Positions 8,332-16,417 are shown, counted from the first letter of the stretch. The stretch: DNA of 64,000 nt from Aliarcobacter sp. (GCA_028690445.1 JAQVBE010000001.1:1-64000); one strand, 5' to 3'. The notes: generated by a model from the letters alone, not told the origin. A program made the numbers and translations.

Positions 8332-9048
8332 TTACTTGATAAATGATTTTAAATTGTTTATTTTTTTAATTTTATTAAATCCTACCAAAAGTAATATTTC
8401 AAGTTTCGAAACATTTACAACATCAAAATTTTTTAAATTTTTAATTTTTGGACTAACTTTAATTAAAAAATCAAAAAACAATAATTTTTCATCAGCAGAT
8501 AAACAAGCATAAATATATTTTATTGAATTTATACTTTTAAATTTATGCTCTTTTAAAGTATCAATATTAGTATTATTTAAATAACAATCGATTAAATTCT
8601 TTTCCCTATCTGTTAAAATAAATTTAAAAAAATATAATTTTATTTTCAAAGGATATTTAATAAAAATAGATACAGTTTGATTTTCTAATAATTGATTATC
8701 AAAAAAATTTTCTAAAAATGATTTAGCATGAAAATCTATATTATCTAAAAATTTTCTTTTTACCCAAACAAATTGAATACATTCAAAATCACTTTTAAAT
8801 TTGGTTTTTATTTTATCTACAGGTATTTGATTGTTATCATATAAAATAATTATATTTTGTAATTTAAATTTTTTTGCCAACAAAAGAGCAAACAAAACAG
8901 ACGACAATTCAGCTAAATTCGAATTATTTAATCCCTTGATAATTTTATTATAATATCTACGATTGTGTGAAAAATAAACAGAACAACTTGCTATTTTACG
9001 TTTATGTAAATAAGAAGCATCACTAAAAATAAAAATATTCTCTTGCAT
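8332..9048 (-). CDS. RNase H-fold protein of the provirus
   Basis: A 238-residue protein whose first 115 residues follow the RNase HI pattern. D10 sits in FIFSDASY, E47 in NLAELSSVLFALLLAKK, D71 in IIILYDNN, and D105 in KRKFLDNIDFHAKSFL, aligning with the last catalytic aspartate in the family's N-x2-AD-x-LAK helix. The spacing (10/47/71) is very close to E. coli RNase HI (10/48/70). The C-terminal half is Lys/Phe/Leu-rich and unrecognised. It starts 1 base before the stop region of the HUH Rep gene, so it is probably co-expressed with it. Primer removal or another nuclease role in phage replication is inferred. Filamentous phages do not normally carry such a gene. Confidence 0.65.
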   Translation of the reverse strand: MQENIFIFSDASYLHKRKIASCSVYFSHNRRYYNKIIKGLNNSNLAELSSVLFALLLAKKFKLQNIIILYDNNQIPVDKIKTKFKSDFECIQFVWVKRKFLDNIDFHAKSFLENFFDNQLLENQTVSIFIKYPLKIKLYFFKFILTDREKNLIDCYLNNTNIDTLKEHKFKSINSIKYIYACLSADEKLLFFDFLIKVSPKIKNLKNFDVVNVSKLEILLLVGFNKIKKINNLKSFIK

Positions 9049-9049
9049 A

Positions 9050-10345
9050 TTAAAATTCTTTGTTATAAATATTTAATGATTCAATAGTACCGATTAAATA
9101 TCTTCTTTTAATCATTTCATTCTTAACTAATCCATAGTGATGAAGATTTACAGCATCTATATTTCTATCAATAAAATTAAAATGTTTAATTAATTCAAAA
9201 TCTTTCATTTTAGATACAGGTACTAAATTCTTTTTATAAGTTCCATTTTCAAACAAAGTAAATAATTCATTATTTATAATTAAAGGTATATCTTTATTAA
9301 TTTTTACTTCTTTTTTTCCATATTTTAATTTTATTCTATTATTATTTAAAATTGTTTCTCTGTACTTTTTTTCGCCTTTTTCATCAATATATGCAACTAT
9401 ATATTTCTTAATTGATAAATTTGGAATAAAACGTTTAGAATACAAATTAAGTTCATCAAATTCATATTCATCATTTAAATATTTATAACTAATAATAGTT
9501 TTATTAAAATACGTAGAAATTTCACCATTTATAAATAAATTATTAACATATAGATAATCATCTTGCTTATCTTTAAAATAATATCTTACCTTACGATATA
9601 AACTCAATGTGCATAACGTTCTAGAAGAGCAAAATCTAATAATTCTATGCTTGATATACCAATAAACACTATCATCAATAATATCAGATTCAGCATTTCG
9701 AAAAGTTTTGGTAATATATTTCATCATATAACCAATAGCACCACCTTTTGATTTATACCAAGTGTATTTAAATTGAAGTTGTTTTATACCAAATTTTCTA
9801 AAATACTCAAAAAACTTTTTTTTAATTAATAAAATCCAATCTTTTGGAATATATACTAAAGCGTGAATATGTGGGACACCCGATTTATGTGGTTCAAACA
9901 CTCTAAAATATATTAAACCATTACCTGTAACTTTTTTCATTTTTCTAATCACTTGCAATGACGTAAATTTATGCCAAAGTTCACTCAATAAAACAGAAGC
10001 ATCTTTGACTGCCTTCTTATGATTATTATCGTATTTATAGTTTGGATTATTTTCATAAACATTCTTTTTTCTATTTATTGTTTTAATTGGATGAAAATAA
10101 GATGGTGCAGTCAATGTAATAAATACAGGCATTAAACCCATATCTTTAGCATATTTATTAATCGAATTAACTCTATTGTTGATTTCACTAAAATATTTTT
10201 TTGGATTAAGATTTGCAGAATATGTATTATCAAGTAAATTAAATTCTTTAATGCCTAAATCAATAATAAAATTTTCTAAAAAATTCTTTTGTTTTTCAAG
10301 TTTTTTATCAATAAAACATTTATCTTCAAAATCTACTCCATACAT
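9050..10345 (-). CDS. HUH rolling-circle replication initiation endonuclease
   Basis: A 431-residue protein with the three rolling-circle Rep motifs in order. Motif 1 is FITLTAPSYFHP at about 75-86. Motif 2 is the metal-binding VPHIHALVYIP with H159 and H161. Motif 3 is GAIGYMMKYITK with Y206 and Y210 as nicking tyrosine candidates. The two-tyrosine arrangement resembles the phage gene-A-type family. It should nick the double-stranded replicative form to start leading-strand synthesis. AAGGA precedes the ATG. It follows the twin hydrophobic genes by 3 bases. The C-terminal 200 residues are not recognised. Confidence 0.88.
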   Translation of the reverse strand: MYGVDFEDKCFIDKKLEKQKNFLENFIIDLGIKEFNLLDNTYSANLNPKKYFSEINNRVNSINKYAKDMGLMPVFITLTAPSYFHPIKTINRKKNVYENNPNYKYDNNHKKAVKDASVLLSELWHKFTSLQVIRKMKKVTGNGLIYFRVFEPHKSGVPHIHALVYIPKDWILLIKKKFFEYFRKFGIKQLQFKYTWYKSKGGAIGYMMKYITKTFRNAESDIIDDSVYWYIKHRIIRFCSSRTLCTLSLYRKVRYYFKDKQDDYLYVNNLFINGEISTYFNKTIISYKYLNDEYEFDELNLYSKRFIPNLSIKKYIVAYIDEKGEKKYRETILNNNRIKLKYGKKEVKINKDIPLIINNELFTLFENGTYKKNLVPVSKMKDFELIKHFNFIDRNIDAVNLHHYGLVKNEMIKRRYLIGTIESLNIYNKEF

Positions 10346-10348
10346 ATA

Positions 10349-10627
10349 TTAATCCTTGAATGCATTTAAAGAAAAATCAATTACAAAATCGATAGGATTA
10401 AAAATCGCACCGATAAACCACCAAAAGAAAAAAACAGGCAGAAGATATTCTAATAATTCAAAATGAGTTAAAGCATCAGTAAAATAAACAACCAATGCAA
10501 GAAAATATGAACAATCAACAAAAAAATTTTCTTCTAAAATTAAAATAAATTTAATATTATAAATAATAGAAAACATAAAATAAACAAAAAACAAACAAAC
10601 CAAAAACAAACCAAAAAACGCAATCAT
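10349..10627 (-). CDS. Hydrophobic membrane protein, copy 2 of a tandem pair
   Basis: A 92-residue protein, almost all hydrophobic, with about three membrane segments (1-32, 38-55, 62-85) and a conserved HFEL-x2-YL-x-VFFFWWFI block. It is clearly paralogous to the gene immediately upstream: the two align along their full length, roughly every second residue identical by eye. Its ATG follows the stop of copy 1 directly. Function unknown; the position before rep suggests a role in replication at the membrane or superinfection control, both speculative. Confidence 0.75.
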   Translation of the reverse strand: MIAFFGLFLVCLFFVYFMFSIIYNIKFILILEENFFVDCSYFLALVVYFTDALTHFELLEYLLPVFFFWWFIGAIFNPIDFVIDFSLNAFKD

Positions 10628-10891
10628 TTAAACCCCTTTTATATTAATTAAATCTATAGGGAAAAAAATCATTTTAATAAACCACCAAAAGAAAAAAACA
10701 GCAGGAAGGTAATCAATCAATTCAAAATGATTTAAACCATCAGTAAAATAATATACCAATAAAAAATAAAGAAAAAAATCCATGAAAATATTTTCTTTTA
10801 AAACTAAAATAAATTTTCGTTCATAAGCAAATGAAAAAATAAAATACAACCAAAACAAAGCAACTAAAAACAGACCAAATAACGCAAACAT
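10628..10891 (-). CDS. Hydrophobic membrane protein, copy 1 of a tandem pair
   Basis: An 87-residue membrane protein with the same layout as its neighbour: LFGLFLVALFWLYFIFSF first helix, KFILVLKEN loop, YFTDGLNHFELIDYL and VFFFWWFI. A strong AAGGAG lies 6 bases before the ATG, and it opens the second minus-strand gene group (twin genes, rep, RNase H, accessory) after a 182-base gap from the secretin gene. I do not recognise the family. Confidence 0.75.
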   Translation of the reverse strand: MFALFGLFLVALFWLYFIFSFAYERKFILVLKENIFMDFFLYFLLVYYFTDGLNHFELIDYLPAVFFFWWFIKMIFFPIDLINIKGV

Positions 10892-11028
10892 TTAAACTCC
10901 TTTTTTTTATTAATTAAATTCTTTTTTTTACATTTATATATATTTTTTTTACATATTTAATCCCTTTTCAATAATAAAAAATTTGACTAACGCAACTTTT
11001 TTAAAAATAATCAAGGGCTTTTCTTCGC

Positions 11029-11049
11029 AGAGGCAGACAAGCTGCCTCT
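11029..11049. other. GC-rich hairpin in the provirus intergenic gap
   Basis: AGAGGCAG at 11029-11036 and CTGCCTCT at 11042-11049 form a perfect 8-bp stem with a 5-base loop. It stands out as GC-rich in very AT-rich DNA, in the gap (10892-11073) between the secretin and the twin membrane genes. It lacks a proper T run on either strand. Filamentous phages keep their packaging hairpin and origins in such gaps, so it is a candidate packaging signal or origin; a terminator is the alternative. Confidence 0.5.
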
Positions 11050-11073
11050 CGCTCAAAAAATCCTTTTTCATTT

Positions 11074-12255
11074 TCAAACATCGTTATCAATAAATTCAAT
11101 TACTATAGTTGTTGTTGTAAAAGATTCATTAACTAAATCATTTTTAAATAACAAACCAATCAAAGGAACATCACTTAAATATGGTACAGATTCATTTTTT
11201 TCAGTTTTAGAAAAGTTATTAATACCACTAATTATAAATCTCTTATTTTCTTTATTAATAGAAAACTTTTCATTCAATTCTTTTTTAGTTGTGATTGGTT
11301 TATCTGCATTAGAATCTAATAATTGAGAATATGAAAAGTTTAATTTTACATTTAATAAATCATCTGTAATAATTGGATAAATATTCAGATTTAAACCAAC
11401 ATCTTTATATTCATATTTATTCATTTCATTTATTGTAAGCTCACTTAACGTATTAGAAGTAGTTAAAAATGGTATATTTTGAGAAGAAATCAATTTAAAT
11501 TCTTCATTGTTTTCAAGATTTACAACAGTATTAATTATTGATTTACTTATATTATTTGAATCTAAAAACTTTAAAACAGAACTAAAATTATCATTATTAG
11601 CTTTATTATTAACATTCATAGGTGACCCAAGTAAAACATCAAACAAAAACAATTGAGATTTATTAAAATTAGCATTAATTAACGTTTGATAATCTTTTAA
11701 TTTTCCCAAATTTGTTTCAATAATAGAAATCTTAATTTTTTGTTGTCTCGGAAGAACATCAATATTATTAATAAATTGTTTTATTTCATTAAATTTTTCA
11801 TTTGAACAATTTAAAAAAATTCGATTAACATTTTTCAAATAAGAATAATCTATTTTTTGCAATTTCAAAATATTTTCAATATCACTAAAATTTAAATACT
11901 TTAAATCAATACTCTTTAAATATAATTTTTCTTCTTTTGGAATATCAGTAATAACTTCTATCTTCTTAATAAAATAAACATCATTAGAAATAGTTAATTC
12001 ATAGCCATTTGAAATTAATATCTTCTTTAAAAAATTAATATTTCTAGGTTCTTCTGGCTTATAAAAAACCAATAAATCAACATTAATATCTTTATCAATA
12101 ATAAATGATTTATTTGAATTAGTCAAAATATCAACTATCAAATCACGTAAACTCATTTCTACAAGTTCTTTATAATTATGTAAAGAAATTGTAGAATTAG
12201 CAAAAATATTACTACTTAGGCATAGTAATAGTAGGTAAAAAAGAACTTTTTTCAT
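11074..12255 (-). CDS. Phage secretin (pIV-like outer-membrane exit channel)
   Basis: A 393-residue secretin counted from ATG 12255, which has AAGGA upstream and opens a signal peptide MKKVLFYLLLLCLSSNIFA; an in-frame ATG at 12306 adds an implausible basic leader. N-terminal domains (about 25-190) are followed by the secretin core. Its hallmark ends are YKDVGLNLNIYPII and VPYLSDVPLIGLLFK close to the C terminus. It should form the outer-membrane ring through which virions leave. It overlaps the Zot gene by 44 bases, which fits the pI-pIV partnership. Many inoviruses borrow a host secretin; this one has its own. Confidence 0.88.
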   Translation of the reverse strand: MKKVLFYLLLLCLSSNIFANSTISLHNYKELVEMSLRDLIVDILTNSNKSFIIDKDINVDLLVFYKPEEPRNINFLKKILISNGYELTISNDVYFIKKIEVITDIPKEEKLYLKSIDLKYLNFSDIENILKLQKIDYSYLKNVNRIFLNCSNEKFNEIKQFINNIDVLPRQQKIKISIIETNLGKLKDYQTLINANFNKSQLFLFDVLLGSPMNVNNKANNDNFSSVLKFLDSNNISKSIINTVVNLENNEEFKLISSQNIPFLTTSNTLSELTINEMNKYEYKDVGLNLNIYPIITDDLLNVKLNFSYSQLLDSNADKPITTKKELNEKFSINKENKRFIISGINNFSKTEKNESVPYLSDVPLIGLLFKNDLVNESFTTTTIVIEFIDNDV

Positions 12256-13276
12256 CTGGAATATCCTTATTTTTAGATTTTTTCTGAAATAAATTAAATT
12301 TATCATTAGTTATAAAATAATATTTATATTTAGATTTAGCAATAATATTTGCTTTATAAGAAGTTTTTAGAATCTCTAAAATAAATTGTTTTTGATAGAT
12401 ATTTCCATTAATAAAGCAATAACTGAAATTGCAATACATTTCGTAATAAACACCATCAACATTAGAACTATTATTAAAATTATGATTAATTTGTTGAACT
12501 GTTTTAGAAGCAATTGAATTATTATTGGTCGCAGGACTTTTTAAATCAGAATCACCTTTCATATTTTTTGTAGTAAAATAAAAAACCAACATAACCAATA
12601 AAAATAAAACGAAAGAAACACCCACATAATGCAAGACTAAAGACTTTTGTTTGTTGTTATCACCACTTCCATATAAGGAAAATACTTCTTTTAAAATAGG
12701 CAATTTTTTAACAATAGATTCTTGTTTTTTATATAATTGATGACCTGTATATTGCTGATAAACCATTTTAGAATTAAATAATTTACGTGATGACGGAATA
12801 GCTTTATAATATAATTCAGAAAAAGATTTGTACTTTTGATTAACTAATTTTAAATCTTGAGTTATCAATAAAATATCTTGAAAAAAGTGGCGATGATAAG
12901 ACAACCACCAAACTATTACTTCATTATCTTTATTTAGATAATTATGACATTCGTCCAAAATAATTAAAGTATTACTAAATATTTCATCTTTTACCAAATC
13001 TAAAAGTTCAGTATCAGTCTTTTCAAGCTTTTTTTGGTCAAATAAATTTTTTAAAATCTTAAAAAAATCAGCCCAAATTAAAGATTTTACGTTATCAAAA
13101 GAATCAAATTTTATTTCATTAATATTTGTTAATGCATACTTATATTTAGTTTCAGATAATTGAAATGATTTAAACTTTTTATTTTCAGATAAAGTTTTAT
13201 TAAAATTTATAGCAATATTAAAAAGTCCATAATAACTCTTACCTGAACCAGGTGTACCAGTAACAAACTCAATCAT
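12212..13276 (-). CDS. Zot/pI-like phage assembly ATPase
   Basis: A 354-residue protein with Walker A GTPGSGKS at 7-14 and Walker B LIILDEC at 104-110, the usual Zot-domain layout. A single transmembrane helix at about 213-235 leaves a periplasmic C-terminal domain of about 115 residues with two cysteines (C282 and C287 region). In filamentous phages this inner-membrane ATPase drives virion assembly and docks to the secretin. The name Zot comes from the Vibrio phage CTX homologue and does not by itself imply a toxin here. It lies 12 bases after the pVI-like gene. Confidence 0.92.
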   Translation of the reverse strand: MIEFVTGTPGSGKSYYGLFNIAINFNKTLSENKKFKSFQLSETKYKYALTNINEIKFDSFDNVKSLIWADFFKILKNLFDQKKLEKTDTELLDLVKDEIFSNTLIILDECHNYLNKDNEVIVWWLSYHRHFFQDILLITQDLKLVNQKYKSFSELYYKAIPSSRKLFNSKMVYQQYTGHQLYKKQESIVKKLPILKEVFSLYGSGDNNKQKSLVLHYVGVSFVLFLLVMLVFYFTTKNMKGDSDLKSPATNNNSIASKTVQQINHNFNNSSNVDGVYYEMYCNFSYCFINGNIYQKQFILEILKTSYKANIIAKSKYKYYFITNDKFNLFQKKSKNKDIPDEKSSFLPTITMPK

Positions 13277-13288
13277 AATAAATCACAA

Positions 13289-13690
13289 TTAAGTCATTAA
13301 TTTAGCAAAATCAACTACAGTCGAATTTACTTGTTTATATACTTTAAAACTGATTACATAAAGTAAAGTACTTAAATACATAATAATCGCACTAAAAAAC
13401 ATTGGAGCAACAACATTATAAGCATCAAGTAAACCAATTGCATCAACTGTTGCACTAAATAAAACAGATACACAATCACTGCTCGCTTGACCAGTTGATA
13501 ATGATTGAACTTGATTCATCATAGATTTAATCATTGTATATAAATTAGAAACCAAAGATAAAACTGTAGTATAAAAAAATATAACAAAAGCAAAATAACC
13601 TGTTTTAAAAGTAATATAAAGACCAGAAACAACAGCTCTTTTGCCAAACTTACCAACTAAGTAAGTAATTAGTGTAGTTAAAATTGGCAT
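13289..13690 (-). CDS. pVI-like minor coat/membrane protein
   Basis: A 133-residue protein counted from ATG 13690, which has GAGAGG 6-8 bases upstream; a GTG three codons earlier overlaps that site and is less likely. It has hydrophobic segments at about 17-45 and 85-115, and a central stretch rich in Ser/Thr/Gln with one Cys. Size, topology and place between the pIII-like gene and zot match pVI of filamentous phages. The start overlaps the stop region of the upstream gene (TAATATG), so translation is coupled. Confidence 0.75.
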   Translation of the reverse strand: MPILTTLITYLVGKFGKRAVVSGLYITFKTGYFAFVIFFYTTVLSLVSNLYTMIKSMMNQVQSLSTGQASSDCVSVLFSATVDAIGLLDAYNVVAPMFFSAIIMYLSTLLYVISFKVYKQVNSTVVDFAKLMT

Positions 13691-13691
13691 A

Positions 13692-15149
13692 TTATGCACC
13701 TCTCATTACTGAAATAGATTTAATTGTAATTTTTATAGTTAAAAATAAAAAGAAAATTTGGAAAAACATTTGAAAATATGGTTTTATAGTTGATAAAACA
13801 GAAATAAAATCAAATTTAACAAAAGTATTTCCAACATGAACATTCAAACATCTAGAAACATTTGAATTAAGTTGTAATGGAGTGTAATTCAAACCATTTT
13901 CAAAAACTGATTTAGTATCATTTATAGATTTATTAAAAGAAGAATAAGAACTTTGAATATCACTAACTAAACCACTCATACCAAAATAAGCAGAATCACC
14001 AACCGCTTGTGCATTTGAATCAATACCATTACCATTTAACAAGGTATTTAAACCTGTATTAGAATTAGCATTATTATTTAGTGCATTAGTATTAGCATCT
14101 AAAGAAGTTTTTAAACTATTCATAACATCGGTTTGAGAATTACCATTTGCTCCAGTTGTAGGAGTAACATAATTATTATTTAAACCATCAATATTAGTAT
14201 TATTCGTATTTCCAGACGAACCACCTGAATTTGTTCCACCACTATTAGTATAATTAGAAGGAGTATATTTATAAAAATCGTTTAACGATGTAGAAGAACC
14301 AGAATTTGAAGAATTTGAAGTATAATGATAATCACCATTGTCATCTTTAGTGACAGAACCTGTGTCAATTATCTTACCAGTGGAATCTTTGATTGTACCT
14401 ATTAAACCATTTTCAGTATTTTCGACAGAATAAGTATTACCATTAGTAGAAGATTTATAGTTAGAAGATTCAATATTCCCATTATCGTCATAGTTAGTTG
14501 TAATAGTTCCACCATCAATTTCTTCATTATGAATTTTAGATACACAATCTTGACTGTTCCAATTATAACCCGAACCACCAATAACCATATTAGGTATATT
14601 AGATGCATAATTAGAAGAACCACAAGAAAGATTGCCATCTGGAGTAATTGAACCATTTTCAATTAATTTCTTTTCGCCAGTATTTGGATTACAAGAATAA
14701 ACATTGTTTGTTTCTAATTCAAAATATAGCTCATTGCACTTCATATCAGAATAAGCAACAGGTGAAGCATCAGAGTAATTAAGCATTAAATCTGAATATG
14801 CAGAAAGTAAATTTTGAACATTATCAATACATGCATACATAGCTTCACTACCATCAAAATTATGTTGTTGTGAGCAAATTAATTCTTGTTCACGAGAATA
14901 AGAAACAGATTTAACCTGCATAGATTTAAATTTTATTTCATCAATACAACCCGTCATTGATTCGTAATATGAACGTTGAGTTTTATAATAAGATGTATGA
15001 TTAAAAACATCAGTACCACCAAAATCTATATAAGAAGTTGTACCAGTTGTGCCAGAATAAGTATATTCATTATCATACGAAGTACAGTAATATCTTGATG
15101 CGAAACTCAGATTAAATAAAATTAAAAATAAAATCAATATTTTTTTCAT
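13692..15149 (-). CDS. pIII-like adsorption/attachment protein
   Basis: A 485-residue protein with a signal peptide (MKKILILFLILFNLSFA), an N-terminal Cys-bearing region (residues about 20-210), a long low-complexity Asn/Ser/Gly/Thr-rich middle (about 215-370) and a single C-terminal membrane anchor at about 455-480. This is the architecture of filamentous-phage pIII and its analogues: receptor-binding domains, glycine-rich linkers and an anchor. It lies just after the small coat genes and before the pVI-like gene. The receptor cannot be predicted. Confidence 0.82.
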   Translation of the reverse strand: MKKILILFLILFNLSFASRYYCTSYDNEYTYSGTTGTTSYIDFGGTDVFNHTSYYKTQRSYYESMTGCIDEIKFKSMQVKSVSYSREQELICSQQHNFDGSEAMYACIDNVQNLLSAYSDLMLNYSDASPVAYSDMKCNELYFELETNNVYSCNPNTGEKKLIENGSITPDGNLSCGSSNYASNIPNMVIGGSGYNWNSQDCVSKIHNEEIDGGTITTNYDDNGNIESSNYKSSTNGNTYSVENTENGLIGTIKDSTGKIIDTGSVTKDDNGDYHYTSNSSNSGSSTSLNDFYKYTPSNYTNSGGTNSGGSSGNTNNTNIDGLNNNYVTPTTGANGNSQTDVMNSLKTSLDANTNALNNNANSNTGLNTLLNGNGIDSNAQAVGDSAYFGMSGLVSDIQSSYSSFNKSINDTKSVFENGLNYTPLQLNSNVSRCLNVHVGNTFVKFDFISVLSTIKPYFQMFFQIFFLFLTIKITIKSISVMRGA

Positions 15150-15278
15150 TTATGAAACCTTACGAACTAAACTAATAGCCGAAAAAATCGGAACTAATAT
15201 AACAGCAAAAGTAAAAAAAAGTGAGAAAAAATAATCAAAAACTAAATCATTAGTTACTTGAATTAAAATTAAGTCCAT
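15150..15278 (-). CDS. Tiny membrane protein (42 aa), probable minor coat protein
   Basis: The frame reads MDLILIQVTNDLVFDYFFSL, then a hydrophobic stretch FFTFAVILVPIFSAISLV and a basic end RKVS. AAGGA lies 6 bases before the ATG, and the stop codon abuts the start of the pIII-like gene. One membrane span with a basic tail and a place among the coat genes suggest a pVII/pIX-type minor coat protein. Confidence 0.7.
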   Translation of the reverse strand: MDLILIQVTNDLVFDYFFSLFFTFAVILVPIFSAISLVRKVS

Positions 15279-15287
15279 TTATAATCC

Positions 15288-15419
15288 TTATTTTGAAACG
15301 ATAAATAATGAAAAAAATAAGAAAATAAAACCAATTAAAATACCAGATAAACCCATTAAAAAATTATAATCTTGAAAATATAACCCAAGAAATTGAGCAT
15401 TAATAGAAGAGTTATACAT
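15288..15419 (-). CDS. Tiny membrane protein (43 aa), probable minor coat protein
   Basis: Translation starts MYNSSINAQFLGLYFQDYNF and continues with a single strongly hydrophobic helix LMGLSGILIGFIFLFFSLFIV ending SK. AAAGG lies upstream of the ATG at good spacing. It has no signal peptide distinct from the span. It is probably a pVII/pIX-type virion-end protein, from position and size only. Confidence 0.7.
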   Translation of the reverse strand: MYNSSINAQFLGLYFQDYNFLMGLSGILIGFIFLFFSLFIVSK

Positions 15420-15423
15420 TTAA

Positions 15424-15546
15424 TTAACCTTTTGCAATTTTGATAGCAGCTTCAATTCCTGCATAAACAAAAACAAAACCAATAAGAGCAGTAGCAACAA
15501 TTGAAATATCAGAAATATTAATTTGAAGATTCGTCAAATTTACCAT
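15424..15546 (-). CDS. Tiny coat-like protein (40 aa)
   Basis: Translation is a polar N terminus (MVNLTNLQINISD), a hydrophobic helix ISIVATALIGFVFVYAG and a short basic end IEAAIKIAKG. This polar-hydrophobic-basic order resembles a filamentous major coat protein without a cleaved signal. AAAGG sits 6 bases before the ATG. It follows the coat-gene terminator by 36 bases, so it should be expressed less than the 15613-15744 gene. It could be a second coat protein or a minor one. Confidence 0.68.
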   Translation of the reverse strand: MVNLTNLQINISDISIVATALIGFVFVYAGIEAAIKIAKG

Positions 15547-15581
15547 TTTTTAACCTTTTCAGAAAAACTAAAAAATAAAAA

Positions 15582-15611
15582 TTTTAAGGGGGAATCGAAA
15601 TCCCCTTAAAA
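15582..15611 (-). terminator. Strong hairpin terminator/attenuator after the major coat gene
   Basis: On the minus strand an 11-bp stem (TTTTAAGGGGA against a matching CCCCCTTAAAA arm, with one imperfect pair) is followed by an AT-rich tail with T runs. It lies directly after the coat gene at 15613-15744 and before the remaining virion genes. Filamentous phages use a leaky terminator at this point so that the coat protein is made in large excess. Confidence 0.75.
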
Positions 15612-15612
15612 A

Positions 15613-15744
15613 TTAAGAAGCCATACGAATAGCTTTTTTAATTCCCCAAATAACAGCAACTGCTGTTAAAACTAAAACACCGACAGACATTACGTCAGCT
15701 GTATTAAATGCAACATGCGATAAATCCATACCAGTTGTTCCCAT
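15613..15744 (-). CDS. Probable major coat protein (pVIII-like, 43 aa)
   Basis: The frame gives a polar N terminus (MGTTGMDLSHVAFNTADVMS), a membrane helix VGVLVLTAVAVIWGI and the basic tail KKAIRMAS. This is the classic pVIII order, with the Trp and Lys/Arg cluster that contacts DNA in the virion. AGGAG is 8 bases before the ATG, the strongest site in the cluster, and a strong terminator follows. No long leader peptide is visible, so the N terminus may act as its own insertion signal. Confidence 0.75.
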   Translation of the reverse strand: MGTTGMDLSHVAFNTADVMSVGVLVLTAVAVIWGIKKAIRMAS

Positions 15745-15805
15745 AGTAATTCTCCTACTTTTTTTTAATTTAGAGGACTTACATCAAACTCGAATGCCCC
15801 AACAA

Positions 15806-16216
15806 TCAATAATTATTGATACTTAGAGCTTTAAATTTTTGATTGTCAGGAACATTAAGTTCAATAACAACATTTTCACCAACTTTTGAACTGTAATCAG
15901 TAACTAATTTTGAAAGCTCATCTTTTGATTCACAATTAATAACGATAGTTTGAGTTTTATAAACAAGAATCTGAACTGAAACACCATTTAAATCTTTTAA
16001 AGTCGGAACGGCTTGACTAAATTTTAATTTTAAACTGTTCCCATATTTTGTTCCATCTTGTAATTTACCTTCAACAGTAAAATCAACGCCTTCAATTTTT
16101 CCAAAAAGATAAAAACCATGAATTGAATGTGTAGCATCTTTAATTACTTTTTGTGAGCTAAAGAATTCTGTACCTCTTAATTTAGAAAGTTGTGTTATGT
16201 CAGATTTATTTTCCAT
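15806..16216 (-). CDS. Candidate phage single-stranded DNA-binding protein (pV-like)
   Basis: A 136-residue soluble protein, rich in beta-strand patterns (IHGFYLFGKIEGVDFTVEGKL, VSVQILVYKTQTIVINCES) and without membrane segments. Filamentous phages place the ssDNA-binding protein gene just upstream of the coat genes, which is where this lies, 61 bases before the major coat gene. No residue motif proves DNA binding, so the call rests on position, size and predicted fold. GGAG precedes the ATG. The palindrome array at 16336-16417 lies upstream. Confidence 0.55.
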   Translation of the reverse strand: MENKSDITQLSKLRGTEFFSSQKVIKDATHSIHGFYLFGKIEGVDFTVEGKLQDGTKYGNSLKLKFSQAVPTLKDLNGVSVQILVYKTQTIVINCESKDELSKLVTDYSSKVGENVVIELNVPDNQKFKALSINNY

Positions 16217-16335
16217 TTTTTTTAATCTCCAATTTTTTTAATATGAAGAATTATAGAAAAATAGATAGTGGTAAGTAACTATATAAATGACTTAAATTTA
16301 ACTTATTTTTAACTTAAAAAGAATTAGAAAAAAGA

Positions 16336-16417
16336 TATTTAAATTTAAATACAAATTTGTATTCAAATTTAAATAATGAAGATTAAATACAAAGTTGTAT
16401 TTAAAATTGAATACAAA
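16336..16417. promoter_or_regulatory. Palindromic operator array upstream of the ssDNA-binding/coat operon
   Basis: Positions 16336-16375 form a 40-bp inverted repeat with a single internal mismatch, centred on ATACAAATTTGTAT. A second perfect 10-bp inverted repeat with a 2-base spacer lies at 16383-16404 (TTAAATACAA-AG-TTGTATTTAA), and a half-site TTGAATACAAA at 16407-16417. The shared half-site is TTxAATACAAA. In the 370-base gene gap 16217-16586 this is the dominant structure. It could be a repressor/activator operator array or, as ssDNA, an origin or packaging hairpin. Confidence 0.65.

Noticed and set aside
12212..13276. Zot domain read as a toxin gene
   Set aside because: The Zot domain is the pI assembly ATPase of filamentous phages. 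Walker motifs, the membrane span and the secretin next door explain it; nothing shows a toxin activity.
14402..14662. Overlapping 86-aa frame inside the pIII-like gene
   Set aside because: It is a shadow of the low-complexity linker in another frame, without a ribosome site and with a biased Leu/Ile/Met composition.
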